DNA from: JAGRGG01 sp965217265
GTDB taxonomy: Bacteria; Pseudomonadota; Alphaproteobacteria; Geminicoccales; Geminicoccaceae
DNA length: 64,000 bases
Direction of reading: 5' to 3'
Assembly: GCA_965217265.1 (NCBI GenBank)
Contig: CBDCHP010000015.1
Coordinates: forward strand, 106,221-170,220
Position 1 is the stretch's first letter. The number at the start of each line of letters is the position of its first letter. A program made the position numbers and the translations under genes. Shown here piece after piece: positions 1 to 8,520 of the stretch. The notes under the pieces are model-generated. The model saw nothing but the letters and a program-made list of their open reading frames with translations. It was not told where the DNA came from and ran no database searches.

Positions 1-677
1 GTCACCTCGATCGGCATGATGCCGGTGTAGGGCACGAGCCCGTGCGTCGGCTTCATGCCGACGATGCCGCAATAGGCGGCCGGCATGCGGATCGAGCCGC
101 CCTGGTCGCCGCCGAGCGCCATGTCGACCTCGCCGGCCGCCACGAGTGCCCCTGAGCCGGACGAGGAGCCCCCAGCCGAGTAGCCCCGGCGCAAAGGGTT
201 GTGCACCGGTCCGGGCGAGCTCGTGTGGCTGCCGCCCGAGAGGCAAAAATATTCGCACACCGCCTTGCCCTTGATCGTGCCGCCGGCGTCGAGGATGCGC
301 CTGACGACCGTGGCGTCGATCTCGGGCACGTAGCCTTCCAAGGTCGAGGCGCCGTTCATCATCGGCACGCCGGCGACGCAGACGTTGTCCTTGATCGCCA
401 CCGTCTTGCCGGCGAGCTTGCCCTCGGCCGCCCCCTTGATCTCGGTCTTGTAGTACCAAGCGTTGTACCGATTTTCTTCGCCCTCCGGCCGGTAGCCCGG
501 CGTACGCGGGTAGGCGACCTCGGGCAGGTAGTCGGGCATCGCGTCGACCAGGTCGTAGGCGTCGACGGTCGCCTGCATGACCCGCAGGTAGTCGTCGACC
601 TCCGCCGTGCTCAAGTTCATGCCAAACCCGCGGGCGATGTCGCGCAACTGCTCGGCGGTGGGGCGGGTCACGGGCAC
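1..677 (-). CDS. Amidase (amidase-signature family), C-terminus outside window
   Basis: Hydrolyses short aliphatic or aromatic amides to acid plus ammonia in the cytoplasm. The 225 visible residues carry the whole Ser-cisSer-Lys machinery: Lys96 in AIKDN, the GGSSSGSG loop with Ser171 and the nucleophile Ser195 in DQGGSIR. These numbers coincide with those known for the Rhodococcus nitrile-pathway amidase, and the N-terminus resembles that enzyme throughout. The start is GTG at 677 because GAGGAG lies 7 nt upstream; a second in-frame GTG is at 671. It is divergent from an amide/urea-type ABC transporter whose genes are broken. Pairing an amidase with such a transporter suggests use of amides as a nitrogen source. 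Substrate is not resolvable from sequence. Confidence 0.9.
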   Translation of the reverse strand, partial: MPVTRPTAEQLRDIARGFGMNLSTAEVDDYLRVMQATVDAYDLVDAMPDYLPEVAYPRTPGYRPEGEENRYNAWYYKTEIKGAAEGKLAGKTVAIKDNVCVAGVPMMNGASTLEGYVPEIDATVVRRILDAGGTIKGKAVCEYFCLSGGSHTSSPGPVHNPLRRGYSAGGSSSGSGALVAAGEVDMALGGDQGGSIRMPAAYCGIVGMKPTHGLVPYTGIMPIEV

Positions 678-908
678 GGCGTTTCTCCTCGAACTTCTGG
701 TCGTCCGGCTCAGGTCCGGATCATCTGCAACAATACGTCACCCGCTCGTCTGCAACAACGATGCCAATTCCAAGCCGGCGGCGGCGCTCGCCGGTGGGGC
801 CGCGCCCGGCCGGCTCTTGCGCAACAGATTGGGCGAACGCCTGCGGGCGCATCAGCCAAGAGCGGACCGGCATCGCGGTCGCGCCGGGTGTCCCGGTCTT
901 CTCGTGCT

Positions 909-924
909 TGGCACGAGGCTTGCA
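909..924 (+). promoter_or_regulatory. Sigma-54 (-24/-12) promoter
   Basis: The bases TGGCACG, four spacers, TTGCA match the sigma-54 consensus TGGCACG-N4-TTGCW at every defined position. The element ends 54 nt before the livH ATG at 979. Sigma-54 control fits a nitrogen-scavenging amide transporter activated by NtrC under nitrogen limitation. No enhancer site was identified. Confidence 0.8.
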
Positions 925-978
925 CATGATCTTGGGCGATCCCCGCCTTCAGCGGGCGATCGGCGCCAAGGACGATCA

Positions 979-1735
979 TGGATATCTTGATCAAGCTCGT
1001 CTTCGACATCCTGGCCTTCGCGTCGATCATGGTGCTGGTCGTCGCCGGTCTCGCGGTGATCGCGAGCCTCATGGGCATCTTCAATCTGAGCCACGGCGAA
1101 TTCGTCCTGCTCGGCGCCTACACCGTCTACCTGTTCCAGTCCTGGGGCTGCCGAACTGGCTCGGCATGCCGGCGGCCCCCGTCTTCGTGGCGCTCGTCGG
1201 CTACTGATCGAGGCGACCGTGGTGCGACGGCTCTACGCCGCACCCGTGATCGCCATGCTCGCCACCTACGCCGTCGGCTTGATCATCCGCGGGCTGGTGC
1301 GCGGCCTCATCGGCGGGCAGTACTATTCGGTTGCCGAGCCCATCCAAGGATCGATCGCCATCCTGGGCGTGAGTGTCTCGGCGTGGCGCACCGTCATCAT
1401 TGTGGTGGCGCTCGCGGTCATGGCGGGGCGCTTCTTGCCGTTGAAGCGCACGACGCTCGGCCTTCAGATCCGTGCCGCCTTAGAGAACCCGAACTTGGCG
1501 CGGGCGTCCGGCGTGTCGACGACTCGGCTCTACGCCTTCACCTTCGCCTTCGGCGCCGCGCTCGCCGGCCTCGCGGGCGCGTTGATGGTGCCGCTCTTCT
1601 CGCTCTCGGCCGACATCGGCGTGCGCTTCTTGGTCCAGGCCTTCTTGTCGGTCATGCTGGGCGGGGTCGGCACGTTCGAGGGACCGATCGTCGGCAGCGC
1701 GCTCTTGGGCGCCATGGTTCCGGGCTTTCAGTGGC
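979..1735 (+). pseudogene. Broken LivH-type ABC permease (branched-chain/amide uptake)
   Basis: Begins with ATG at 979 and a typical LivH N-terminus (FNLSHGEFVLLGAY). The frame is lost near 1150, continues in another frame to a stop at 1207, and resumes from about 1219. The remaining membrane segments (EENPNLARASG-like loop, LGGVGTFEGPIVGSALLGA) are recognisable up to about 1735. The usual last ~40 residues are absent and the reading frame runs into the signal peptide of the next gene. A LivH of about 290 residues would form one half of the membrane channel; this copy cannot encode it without at least one frameshift correction and the lost C-terminus. Confidence 0.8.
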
Positions 1736-2366
1736 TTCGCGAACCGCCGCTCGTTCTTGGGCGGCTCGGCCGCGCTCGCCGCCGCCGGCTGGACGGCGGG
1801 CTTCGCCGGCGGCTGCGCCCGAGATGGGGGCACGCCGCCGAGGCGATCAAGATGGACATTGCCACCGACATCACCGGCGCCATCGCGCCCTCGGGCAACG
1901 CCAACTGGCAGATCGCCCAGCTCACCGTGCAGCGGATCAACGACGCCGGCGGCATCCTCGGCAGACCGATCGAACTCTACCTCGAAGACACGGCCTCGGA
2001 TCCGGGGATCGCGATCGGCAACGTCCGCAAGCTCATCGAGCAGCATCGGGTCGACGTGGTCCTAGGGGGGCATCACCAGCGCCATGCGCGAGGCGATCAA
2101 GAACCCGATCGTGCGCCGCGGCCGCACGCTCTACATCTACCCGCAGCTCTACGAGGGCCAGGAGTGCACCGAGGGCCTGTTTTGCACCGGACCGACGCCA
2201 GCACAGCAGTGCGACGAGCTGATCCCGTGGCTGATCGGGCGCGGCAGCAAGCGCTTCGCCTTTCCCTCGGCGAACTACTTGTGGCCGCAACTCCTCAACG
2301 AGTAAGCCCGCACTGTCATCGAGAAGAACGGCGGTGAGGTGGTCTTCGAGGATTACTTCCCGGGCG
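1736..2366 (+). pseudogene. Truncated amide/urea-type ABC substrate-binding protein
   Basis: A Tat-like leader (NRRSFLGGSAALAAAGW) starts around 1742. A frameshift near 1835 leads into a mature N-lobe very like UrtA/FmdD-type periplasmic binding proteins (DITGAIAPSGNANWQIAQ, QRINDAGGILGRPIELYLED). Another frameshift near 2070 follows, then TLYIYPQLYEGQEC and FCTGPTPAQQCD, and a stop at 2303-2305. The trace ends at EVVFEDYFP, about residue 190 of an expected ~420. The C-terminal lobe is gone and the next bases belong to livM. The preserved binding-site region supports urea or short-amide uptake as the ancestral role. Confidence 0.8.
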
Positions 2367-3212
2367 CTGTTCTTCGGCATGGCGGGCTACGTGACGGCGC
2401 TTCTCGCCAACGAGCCGGGCTTCGTCCAGATCCTCGCGCTTGCGCCGATCGGCATGCTGGTCGGGCTCGCGGCGGCCGGCCTGATCGGCTGGTTCTTGTT
2501 CTCGGGCAAGCGCACGCCCTCGATCATCTTCGTCGCTCTGGGCACCCTCACCACCTCCTACGCCGCCGAGCGCCTCGTCGCCGGCTGGCACTTCGTCGGG
2601 GCCGGCAACGGCATGTCGATCTGGGGCTTTCCCATGCTCGGGTGGTACGAACTCGAAACCGGCCGCGTCTTCTACTACGTCGCCGCGACGTGCTTGCTGT
2701 TCGCCTACGTTTCGAGCCGCTACCTCGTGCGCTCCCAGTTCGGCCTCGTCTTGGCTGGGATGCGCCAGAACGAGCGGCGCCTCGCGTTCTTCGGCTACGA
2801 CGTGCAGACGTTCAAGCTCCTGGTCTTCGCCTTCGCCGGCATGATCGCCGGCCTGTCGGGCACGCTCTACACCCTGCACGAGGGCTTCGTCGGCCCGAAC
2901 TCGATGGGTATCACCCTATCGACCTACGCCGTGCTCTACGGGCTCTTCGGCGGCGTGGGCACGCTCGTCGGCCCGATCGTCGGTGCCTTGTCGATCGAGA
3001 CGATCACGTTTCTTCTCGCCGACCGCGACGAATTCAAGAACTACTGGCCGGTCATCCTCGGGCTGATCCTCCTCGTCGTCGTCGCCTACAAACCGAGCGG
3101 CCTCATGGGCTTCTTCTTGTCCGAGCGCGAGCGGCTGGGGAGCTACGGCATCGAGGGCCAGCGCCCGGCCGCCGCCGCGCCCGTTCGAGAGGGCAAGCGT
3201 GGCGCTGCTTGA
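2367..3212 (+). pseudogene. LivM-type ABC permease lacking its N-terminus
   Basis: An open frame of about 280 residues encodes the LivM permease from the FFGMAGYVTALL segment onward, with multiple hydrophobic helices, the RNERR-like cytoplasmic loop (MRQNERRLAFFGYD) and the C-terminal YKPSGLMG motif. The first ~70 residues and any start codon with a ribosome site are missing, because the gene is joined directly to the truncated binding-protein gene near 2367. The stop overlaps the livG start by 14 nt, as in intact operons. It is listed as a pseudogene because the 5' end is deleted, although the rest is uninterrupted. Confidence 0.75.
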
Positions 3213-3932
3213 GGCCAGGGGCGTCGCCAAGATCTTCGGCCCGCTGCGGGCGCTCGACGCGGTCGACGTCAGCGTCGAGGCGAACAGCTTTCACGGCCTC
3301 ATCGGGCCCAACGGGTCGGGCAAGAGCACGTTCTTGAAGGCACTCGCCGGCGATCACTACCCCGACGAGGGCAGCATCGTCTTCGACGGCACCGACGTCA
3401 CCAGGGCGACGCCCGCCGAGCGCTCGCGCTTGGGCATGAGCTTGAAGTTCCAGATCACGGCCTTGCTGCCGGAACTCTCGGTCTACGACAACGTGCTCTT
3501 GGCGGTGCAGTCGCAAGATCGCGTCTGGGCCTTGCTGCGCTCGCAGAGCAGGGCGCGGCTGCACGACGAGGTCGTGCCGCTGCTGGAGCGCTTTCGTCTC
3601 GCCGACAAGCGCCGGCGCTTGTCGGGCGAACTCAGCCACGGCGAGCAGCAGTGGCTGGAGATCGCCATGGCGTTGGCGACAAGCCCCGCCTTCTCCTGCT
3701 CGACGAGCCCACGGGCGGCATGAGCCCGCAGGAGCGCCGCGCCACGGGTGAATTGTTGATGCCGATCAAGCAGTTCTGCGCGCTCGTCATCGTCGAGCAC
3801 GACCTCGACTTCATCAAGGAGATCTGCGACCGGCTCACCGTCTTCGACCAGGGCCGCGTGCTCGACCAGGGCGGCGTCGCAGAGATCGAGGCGTCGGCGA
3901 AGGTGCAAGAGGTGTACACGACGCGTGTCTGA
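3199..3932 (+). pseudogene. LivG-type ABC ATPase with one frameshift
   Basis: GTG start at 3199 inside the end of livM. Walker A is GPNGSGKST and the signature region is LSHGEQQWLEIAMAL, but the frame breaks near 3690 just before Walker B. In the +1 frame the gene continues LLLLDEPTGGMSP and the H-loop EHDLDFIKEICDR to a stop at 3930-3932. One missing C in a CCCC run would explain the break, so a sequencing error is possible. An intact product would be the ~240-residue ATPase of an amino-acid/amide importer. Confidence 0.8.
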
Positions 3933-4625
3933 TCCGACCACGATCCTCGACGTCCAGCACCTGAACAGCGGCTACGGCCGCTCGCAGGTCCTGTTCGACG
4001 TGGCTCACGGCACCGCGCACCGGCGTCGTCGCCGTTCTCGGCCGCAACGGTGCGGGCAAGACCGCCCTTCTCAAGACGCTGATCGGCGAGATCACCCCGT
4101 CGAGCGGCGCGATTCTTCGACGGCCAGCACGCCACCGATCAGCGAACGGAGCGCCGCGTGCGCCGCGGCATCGGCTACGTGCCTCAAGACCAAGCCGTGT
4201 TCTCGACCTTGACGGTCAAGGAGAATTTGGCACTCGGCAACATCGTCAGCCGCGATCCGGCCGGTGTCGACACGGCGATGGACTTCTTTTCGAAGCTCGC
4301 TCAGCGCCTGTCGCAGATCGCCGGCACGCTGTCGGGCGGCGAGCGCAAGATGCTGGCGGTGGGCCGGGCGTTGCTGGGCAAGCCCAAGCTCCTGCTCTTG
4401 GACGAACTCACCGAGGGCGTCTGGGTCGGCGTGATCGAGGAGATCGCCGATCGGCTGCAAGCGCTGGCAGAGCAGATGGCGCTGGTCGTCGTCGAGCAGC
4501 ACGTCGAACTCGCGCTCAAGGTGGCCGACTACGTCTACGTCGTCGACCGGGGTCAGGTGGCGCTGGAAGGACCCGTCGCTCGGGTGCGCGACGACCCGCG
4601 ACTCGCCGCCCTGCTGGCACCCTAA
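3925..4625 (+). pseudogene. LivF-type ABC ATPase with two frameshifts
   Basis: GTG start at 3925 overlaps the livG stop. The frame is lost near 4005, where Walker A (GRNGAGKT) appears in a second frame, and lost again near 4110, after which FDGQHATDQRTERRVRRG leads into an open frame to 4625. That part holds YVPQDQAVFSTLTVKENL, the signature LSGGERKMLAVGRAL and Walker B LLLLDELTEG. LivF is normally the partner ATPase of LivG. Two separate indels make this more than one simple base-calling slip. Confidence 0.8.
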
Positions 4626-4927
4626 GGCAGGCCCGGGCATGAGGACGCCGACCCTAGCCCCGTCAACCGTGCCTGACCCCGAATAGGTCGATCGCTTCGC
4701 GGATCAAGGCCGAGGACGACCGGCATTCGGCGTTTGCGGCCGAGCCCCCACTCCTTCCCCGGCCGGTCCGTCCTCGTCAATGTAGACGAGGCCGGCCGCG
4801 GTCGGCACCGGTCTCTTTTGATCCACTGCACGGCTGAGTTCCGCTGTTATGCCAGCGCGGCCCGGCATGGTCCTGCCCCGACCAAAAAGCCACGCTTGCC
4901 TGCCGATGTTCAAACCGGCTCATGACC
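4626..4927. other. Intergenic stretch with no recognised gene
   Basis: About 300 nt separate the dead transporter operon from the first replicon module. No open frame here resembles a protein family, and no terminator with a T-run was found. It probably marks the edge of the inserted or fused plasmid-like segment. Confidence 0.4.
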
Positions 4928-4971
4928 AAACCTAGGAAGAAAGATAGACTGCTATCTTTCTTCCTAGGTTT
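4928..4971. promoter_or_regulatory. Perfect 20-bp-arm palindrome upstream of parA
   Basis: The arm AAACCTAGGAAGAAAGATAG is repeated exactly in reverse complement after a 4-nt spacer (ACTG). It ends 23 nt before the parA start. The sub-motif AGAAAGNTAG recurs at 5932-5941 and 5944-5953 beside a second inverted repeat. The location suggests an operator or centromere-like (parS) site for the ParA/partner pair. Confidence 0.7.
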
Positions 4972-4994
4972 CTTTCTTGCTCGGGAGATGCGGC

Positions 4995-5639
4995 ATGATC
5001 TTGATGGTAGGCGGTGAGAAAGGAGGGGTCGGCAAGACGACGCTGGCGACGCATCTCGCCGCCGCTCGCAGAGGAAGCGGACGTTCAACCGTTCTGGTCG
5101 ATGCCGACAGCCAAGGCACCTCGTCGATCTGGAACGACGCACGCAAGGAGAAGGACGTGCCGCAGCTGCCTTGCGTGACGCTGCGCGGCAACAAGGTGCA
5201 CGTCGAACTGAACGAACTGGCACGGCACTACGACGACGTCGTCGTCGATACGGGCGGGGCCGACAGCCAAGAATTTCGCTCGGCGCTCTTGGCGGCGGGC
5301 ACGCTGCTGCTGCCGCTTCGGCCGGGCTCGTTCGACTTTTGGACGCTCGTGAAGATGCAAGAGGTCGTCTCGATGGCGGACTCCTACAACGACGGCCTGA
5401 ACGCGGTGATCTGCCTGTCGCAGGTGCCGCCCACGGCACGCGACCGGGCAAAGCGCGAGGCCGCCGCCATCATCGCCGAGATGCCGCGCTTCACGCTCTT
5501 GAACGCGATGATCGTGTTTCGCGCCGCGTTCAACCACTGCGCGGGCGAGGGGCTCTGCGTCGACGAGATACCGCAGCGCGACGCGAAGGCCTGCACCGAA
5601 GTCGTGTTTCTCCACCGCGAACTGTTCGAGGGCGCATGA
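4995..5639 (+). CDS. parA: ParA-family plasmid partition ATPase (module 1)
   Basis: A 214-residue ATPase of the short ParA (type Ib/MipZ-like) class, which distributes plasmid copies on the nucleoid. The deviant Walker A motif GGEKGGVGKTT is at residues ~6-16, the second switch VLVDADSQG at ~36 and Walker B-like DDVVVDTGG at ~80. There is no N-terminal DNA-binding extension. ATG at 4995 is chosen because GGGAG lies 7 nt upstream; a TTG at 4977 lacks a ribosome site. Its stop overlaps the start of the next gene (ATGA), so the two are translationally coupled. It sits 23 nt downstream of a large palindrome that is a likely autoregulatory site. A second parA of the same size, clearly divergent, lies at 16843-17508. 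Confidence 0.9.
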   Translation: MILMVGGEKGGVGKTTLATHLAAARRGSGRSTVLVDADSQGTSSIWNDARKEKDVPQLPCVTLRGNKVHVELNELARHYDDVVVDTGGADSQEFRSALLAAGTLLLPLRPGSFDFWTLVKMQEVVSMADSYNDGLNAVICLSQVPPTARDRAKREAAAIIAEMPRFTLLNAMIVFRAAFNHCAGEGLCVDEIPQRDAKACTEVVFLHRELFEGA

Positions 5640-5941
5640 TGCGGATCAAGATGCCGAAGGGTAAGACTGCGCCGAGCGCCGACGAATTCGTCACCGGCGC
5701 CACGGCATCGCCGACGGACCAACGCCGTTCGGCTTCGCATCAGGAGTTGCCGTGGCTGGATCCGCGGGTGCGCGACGATCTGCGCGTGCAGGTCAACGCG
5801 AAGCTGCCGGAGAAGCTGATGGTGCAGCGCGACTGGCTGGCAGCGCGATTGAAGCTGAAAAAGCAGGACGTTCTCGAGATCGCCCTGAGCAAGTGGGTCG
5901 AGGAGGAACTGATCAAGCTCGGCTTAAAGAAAGAAAGCTAG
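5636..5941 (+). CDS. Small ParA partner protein, probable DNA-binding (ParB-like)
   Basis: A 101-residue protein coupled to parA through an ATGA overlap; a second ATG follows directly at 5639. The N-terminal third is polar and low in structure. The C-terminal half (VNAKLPEKLMVQRDWLAARLKLKKQDVLEIALSKWVE region, residues ~53-92) looks like the strand-helix-helix of a ribbon-helix-helix protein. Short coupled proteins of this kind serve as centromere-binding factors in type Ib systems. No close family name is recognised, so the role is inferred from position. Motifs AGAAAGNTAG overlap its last codons and the bases just after the stop. Confidence 0.7.
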   Translation: MMRIKMPKGKTAPSADEFVTGATASPTDQRRSASHQELPWLDPRVRDDLRVQVNAKLPEKLMVQRDWLAARLKLKKQDVLEIALSKWVEEELIKLGLKKES

Positions 5942-5957
5942 AAAGAAAGTTAGCTTT
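5932..5957. promoter_or_regulatory. Inverted repeat and AGAAAGNTAG motifs after the parA partner gene
   Basis: AAAGCTA (5934-5940) and TAGCTTT (5951-5957) form an inverted repeat around GAAAGAAAGT. The motif AGAAAGNTAG occurs here twice and in each arm of the 4928-4971 palindrome. This is probably a second binding site of the same regulator, placed ahead of repA. Confidence 0.5.
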
Positions 5958-6225
5958 TCGAGGTAAGCTCGTTGCTGCCATGCCGCTGCCCGCGGCGCTC
6001 GACGGGCGTCCGCCCAGCCGGCCGCCTTCGGTCCGGATCGTTCCGGCGCGGTTGGTGCCGCGACCCGGGGCGGAGCAGGGGCGGCGACAGCGCCGGCCTC
6101 AAATCTACGCCCGGTCACGGCACGCTGACGCGCGGCTCGACGTCGTGCTGCCCGAGGCGTTTCGGACATACATAGCCGGCACCGTGTCGTCGTCGGTATC
6201 GTTGGGGGAGCGAGGAGGGGGAGCC

Positions 6226-7191
6226 GTGGACACATACAAAGGCCTGACGCCGATCCAGGTCAAGCGCCTGAGGAAGGCGGCCGAGATCGTCGAGGCGGCG
6301 AAGCAGGGGATCAACTACCAGCACACGATCTTGTGTCAGACCAGCCTGCCCTACCGCAATCCGGGCGACGCGGTGCGGGAGTGGGAGCGAACGCAGGGCA
6401 AGGCGAAACTTTCGCTCGATGCAGGCAAGGCGTTCGACGCGGACAGCGACGCTTGGGTCAAGCTGGGACTGCCCTACGGCGCCAAACCGCGCTTGATCCT
6501 CGCGCACCTCAACACCGAGGCGCTGCGGCACGGCTCGCCGCAGGTCGAGGTCGAGCACAGTTTGAGGGCGTTCATCATTCGGTTGACGGAGAAGAACGGC
6601 CTCAAGGGCCGTGAGATCAGGCTGTTCAAGGATCAACTCGCGCGCCTCGCCGCCGCGACCATCCGGCTTGGTGCATCGGCCGACGGCAACCGAACGGTGC
6701 AGATCAACACGAGCTTCATCGACACGTTCGAGTTGTTCTTGACGAAGGACGCGAACAACCGGGTGATGTGGCCGACGCAGATCGAGCTGTCGCCGCGCTA
6801 CTTCGACAGCCTGACAAGACACGCGGTGCCGCTCGACGAGCGGGCGATGGCCGCGTTGTCGAACTCGCCGATGGCGCTCGACGTCTACGCCTGGCTGGCG
6901 CAGCGGCTGCACCGCGTCGATCCGAAGAAGCCGCAGTTCATCCCCTGGATTGCCGTCGCCGACCAGCTCGGCCACGGTTTTGCGCGGATCAGGAAGTTTC
7001 GTGAGACCTTCTTGGACGTGCTGCGCTTGGTCCACATGCACTACCGCGCGGCCAGAGTAGAGGCGGACGGGCAGGGGATAACGCTGCGCAACAGCCCGCC
7101 GCCAGTCATGGGTCGCCTAGGCACAGTAAAAAATCAACCTATTGAAAAACAATCAAGAACGTGCGGGCTTTTGGGGGCGCAAACCTTATAG
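6226..7191 (+). CDS. repA: Plasmid replication initiator, RepA family (module 1)
   Basis: A 321-residue protein related along its length to the initiator at 18873-19820. Shared blocks include YQHT-LCQTSLPYR near residue 30, LPYG/FG...RLILAHLNTEAL, IRLFKDQLARLAAAT and LDVYAWLAQRLHR near residue 220. This pattern fits the plasmid RepA_C initiator family. The GTG at 6226 is preferred over the ATG at 5980: GAGGAGGGGGAG sits just before it, the homology starts there, and the length then matches the second RepA (315 aa). The last ~25 residues diverge from the paralogue. No iterons were seen near this copy, so it is unclear where its origin lies or whether it still replicates. Confidence 0.85.
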   Translation: MDTYKGLTPIQVKRLRKAAEIVEAAKQGINYQHTILCQTSLPYRNPGDAVREWERTQGKAKLSLDAGKAFDADSDAWVKLGLPYGAKPRLILAHLNTEALRHGSPQVEVEHSLRAFIIRLTEKNGLKGREIRLFKDQLARLAAATIRLGASADGNRTVQINTSFIDTFELFLTKDANNRVMWPTQIELSPRYFDSLTRHAVPLDERAMAALSNSPMALDVYAWLAQRLHRVDPKKPQFIPWIAVADQLGHGFARIRKFRETFLDVLRLVHMHYRAARVEADGQGITLRNSPPPVMGRLGTVKNQPIEKQSRTCGLLGAQTL

Positions 7192-7333
7192 TTAAGAATC
7201 CTGGTAGAGATCCGGTAGCTGGCCGTGCAAGGCGTGGATAACCTCCAGCAGGACTTCGAGACAGCCCGACAGGGGCCGAGCGGGCGGGAAGGGCGGTGTT
7301 CCTAGCAAGGGGAGCAGGCCAGTGGGGACAGTG

Positions 7334-7694
7334 ATGGCAAGGCGGCACGAAGTCACCAGGGAGCAAAGGCGCCGAGATCCGACTGGCTTGCCGACGCAAC
7401 GCGACGCAGGAAGATCGAGAAATGCGCTCTAAGATCCCTAGAACGACGTTTGAGCGGATTGACCTCCGGGGGGGGGCTACTGGGCACATCGGCCGCTGGC
7501 GGTGCCTCTACGGCTGCTGGCGAGGGCGTCACGCGGCGCGGATAGGTCGATTCGTTTATGGCTGGCGACACCCGATCGAGAATGCCTTTGCCAAGCTCAG
7601 GAACTTGCGCCGCGTCGCCACGCGCTATGACAAAACCGTCAGGAGCTACACGGCCATGCTTCATCTCGCCGCTTGCGCCATTGCCTCGCGGTGA
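7334..7694 (+). mobile_element. IS5-family transposase remnant
   Basis: An ATG at 7334 opens MARRHEVTREQ, resembling the N-terminus of IS5-group transposases, but a stop follows after 32 codons. After a gap, an open frame ends at 7694 with HPIENAFAKLRNLRRVATRYDK and a helical tail, which is the classic C-terminus of that transposase. The DDE core is missing, so this is an internally deleted relic. Terminal inverted repeats were not identified. Confidence 0.7.
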
Positions 7695-7726
7695 ATGTCC
7701 ACGGGACCTAACGCAAATGTAACATA

Positions 7727-7745
7727 ATTGTACTAGCAGTACAAT
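7727..7745. promoter_or_regulatory. Perfect 8-bp inverted repeat, operator-like
   Basis: ATTGTACT and AGTACAAT flank AGC in a locally AT-rich stretch. No gene with a clear start lies immediately beside it, so its role is unknown. It may be the operator of a lost toxin-antitoxin or regulator gene next to the ParE fragment. Confidence 0.35.
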
Positions 7746-7855
7746 CAGAAGGCGAACATTAAGGCTGGACAACCTTATGCGCCGTGATAGGCGCTCTCGA
7801 CGGTCGAGAAGCGGCGCGGCACGGTCACTGGGTTGACGCCTCACGAACGACCGTT

Positions 7856-7999
7856 TTAGAACATCGCCTCGATGTCGCGGTTGCCGTGGATGATGGCCAT
7901 GATCTCGACTGCCGGCTCCTGCACTCGGTACAGGATCAGGTAGCGACCGGTAGGGAAGCTTCGCAAGTCGGCCCGCAGCTCCGGGCACAGACGTGCCAG
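7856..7999 (-). pseudogene. ParE/RelE-type toxin, C-terminal fragment
   Basis: On the minus strand the bases encode LARLCPELRADLRSFPTGRY, then LILYRV and MAIIHGNRDIEAMF followed by TAA. This is the C-terminal half of a ParE-type gyrase-poisoning toxin. The N-terminal half and any antitoxin gene are absent; upstream sequence is a piece of a hydrolase gene in another frame. It is a relic, not a working toxin. Confidence 0.75.
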
Positions 8000-8322
8000 C
8001 CGAGGGCGGCGCCCCAGTCGTGGCCGGCGAGGTCGAAAGTCGGTGCGTCGGGGCTAAGCGCCTCGACGAGGCCGAGGACGTCTCGAACGAGGCGGTCGAG
8101 CCGGTAGCGCTCGACCGCCTTCGGCGCGTCGGTGGCGCCGCAGCCGCAGAGATCCGGCACGATGACCGTCCGGCCCAGCCCCGCGAGCGCCGCCACCTGA
8201 TGCCGCCAGACCTCGCTTGTATCGGGAAACCCGTGCAGCAGCACGAGCGGCGGCCCCTCGCCGGTCACCCGGACGTGGAAGCCGAGCCCGTCGATGACGG
8301 GGCGGTGGACGGTGGTCTGCAA
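8000..8322 (-). pseudogene. Alpha/beta hydrolase (epoxide-hydrolase-like), N-terminal fragment
   Basis: TTG start at 8322 with GGAG upstream. The first ~105 residues show the oxyanion motif LLHGFPDTSEVW and the nucleophile elbow GHDWGA, as in haloalkane dehalogenase/epoxide hydrolase relatives. Homology stops at about 8000, where the frame continues out of phase through the ParE relic to 7936. The cap domain, catalytic acid and histidine are lost. The abrupt junction with the toxin fragment marks a recombination point. Confidence 0.75.
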
Positions 8323-8377
8323 GGCGGCTCCGGCTGAAGGTTAGCGACCCCGATCTGTTAACCTTTCCCGCAGCACC

Positions 8378-8411
8378 GTGCCCCATGAAATGCAGCGCAT
8401 TTCATGGGCAC
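8378..8411. repeat. Near-perfect inverted repeat around the bases CATGAAATGC
   Basis: GTGCCCCATGAAATGC and GCATTTCATGGGCAC pair over 15 bp apart from one extra C, with a 3-nt loop. There is no T-run on either side, so it is not a normal intrinsic terminator. It lies upstream of the hydrolase fragment and could be an operator or an attachment-type site. Confidence 0.5.
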
Positions 8412-8520
8412 GAACGTTCGCGCCGCCCTCTGAAGCCGCCCGCCCGCCGCACCACGTTGTTTGAATTAATTCCTACATCCGGCTAAACTCCCGGCCCCCA
8501 CCCGCCAGGAGCCCGCCCCC

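Noticed and set aside
5980..6225. ATG at 5980 as the start of the module 1 repA
   Set aside because: The added 82 residues are Arg/Pro-rich and lack any match in the second RepA, while GTG 6226 has a strong ribosome site and gives matching length.
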